From Pelagibacterium sp. 26DY04 (GTDB lineage Bacteria; Pseudomonadota; Alphaproteobacteria; Rhizobiales; Devosiaceae): a stretch of 64,000 nucleotides of DNA. The notes beneath the pieces are model-generated. The model had not been told where the DNA came from, made no database searches, and saw nothing but the letters and a program-made list of their open reading frames with translations. The first letter of the stretch is position 1. Each line of letters opens with the position of its first letter. Positions 63,846-64,000 of the stretch are shown here, in pieces. Made by a program: the position numbers and the translations under genes. The stretch spans positions 1,364,001 through 1,428,000 of the forward strand of contig NZ_CP101731.1 of assembly GCF_031202305.1 (NCBI RefSeq), in the 5' to 3' direction.

Positions 63846-64000
63846 GTCGTCCCCGTTCTGCGCGGGACCGCAAACATGCGGCCCTGATCGGGGATGAGTA
63901 GAAGAGGCAGAAATCAGGTCATGACAACAAGCAGGATGGGGTCGTAGTGCTCTGGCGTACAAAGACAGGGCCACGGCGGAACTGACAAACTCTTGCGATG

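Larger units (their letters stand above)
33208..64000. mobile_element. Integrative and conjugative element in guaA (left part; continues beyond window)
   Basis: The element starts after guaA with a tyrosine recombinase and an AlpA-like regulator. It then carries ars genes, a large MerR-associated metal-resistance block and a complete trbB-to-trbI conjugation operon with the DUF2274 gene at its end. The LysR plus DUF2274 arrangement at the end of trb is common in alphaproteobacterial ICEs. Relaxase, coupling protein and replication/maintenance genes are not yet seen and should follow to the right. Mobility is inferred from gene content. Confidence 0.85.

Noticed and set aside
33208..64000. A classical mer operon
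   Set aside because: MerR and mer-like promoters are present, but merA, merT, merB and merC were not found in this part of the element.

Overview
The window reads as a high-GC alphaproteobacterial chromosome. The core genes (rlmE beside a Ppx/GppA phosphatase, guaB, rsmB, tspO, guaA), the frequent GTG/TTG starts and the gene order suggest the Hyphomicrobiales, possibly near Devosia or Pelagibacterium. That placement is an inference from the look of the proteins, not a database result.

Region A (1 to about 19.5 kb) is the late half of a prophage with P22/N4-like short-tailed (podovirus) morphology. In order it holds the terminase large-subunit end, portal, scaffold, major capsid protein, gp4- and gp10-like head-completion and DNA-stabilisation proteins, three ejection-type proteins (one with a muramidase-like domain), a collar-type fibre and a 774-aa tailspike with sialidase-like Asp boxes. 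A lysis block follows: GH24 lysozyme with a C-terminal membrane helix, holin-like protein and membrane-anchored coiled coil. Three minus-strand insertions (a two-helix membrane protein, a methyltransferase, a 34-aa membrane peptide) look like morons. The early genes and phage integrase are not in view. A hairpin-rich stretch lies at 16.1-16.5 kb and a mostly empty 770-bp stretch lies at the right end.

Region B (19.5-33.2 kb) is ordinary chromosome: a secreted CHAP-like protein, a Ppx/GppA phosphatase, RlmE, a DHA2 exporter, a lipid kinase / phosphoesterase / FAD oxidoreductase operon, a glycosyltransferase, IMP dehydrogenase, RsmB, TspO and GMP synthase.

Region C (33.2 kb to beyond the window) is an integrative and conjugative element apparently inserted at the 3' end of guaA. 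A tyrosine recombinase and an AlpA-like regulator mark the left end. A metal-resistance cargo follows: ars genes (arsR, acr3, arsC) and then a large block around one MerR regulator. The right part is a complete trbB-C-D-E-J-K-L-F-G-I mating-pair operon on the minus strand, with a DUF2274 gene and a LysR gene.

The most interesting system is the MerR block (37.7-52.9 kb). Five promoters share a MerR-type layout: TTGAC(N), a spacer of exactly 20 bp carrying CCGTA-N6-TACGG or a close variant, then a -10. They precede (1) a lipoprotein and an OprO/P-like porin, (2) a 20-cysteine Csp-like metal-storage protein on the minus strand, (3) two FtsX-type permeases, an ABC ATPase, MerR itself, an HMA chaperone and a CcdA-like protein, (4) a P1B ATPase with an unusual YPC motif, an NTF2-like protein, a 34-aa ORF and an MFS pump, and (5) a periplasmic HMA protein, a second CcdA-like protein and a third HMA protein. 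The MerR has the Cys81/Cys116/Cys125 spacing of mercury/lead sensors, but no merA, merT or merP-merT pair is present. This suggests a soft-metal handling regulon that differs from the classical mer and pbr operons.
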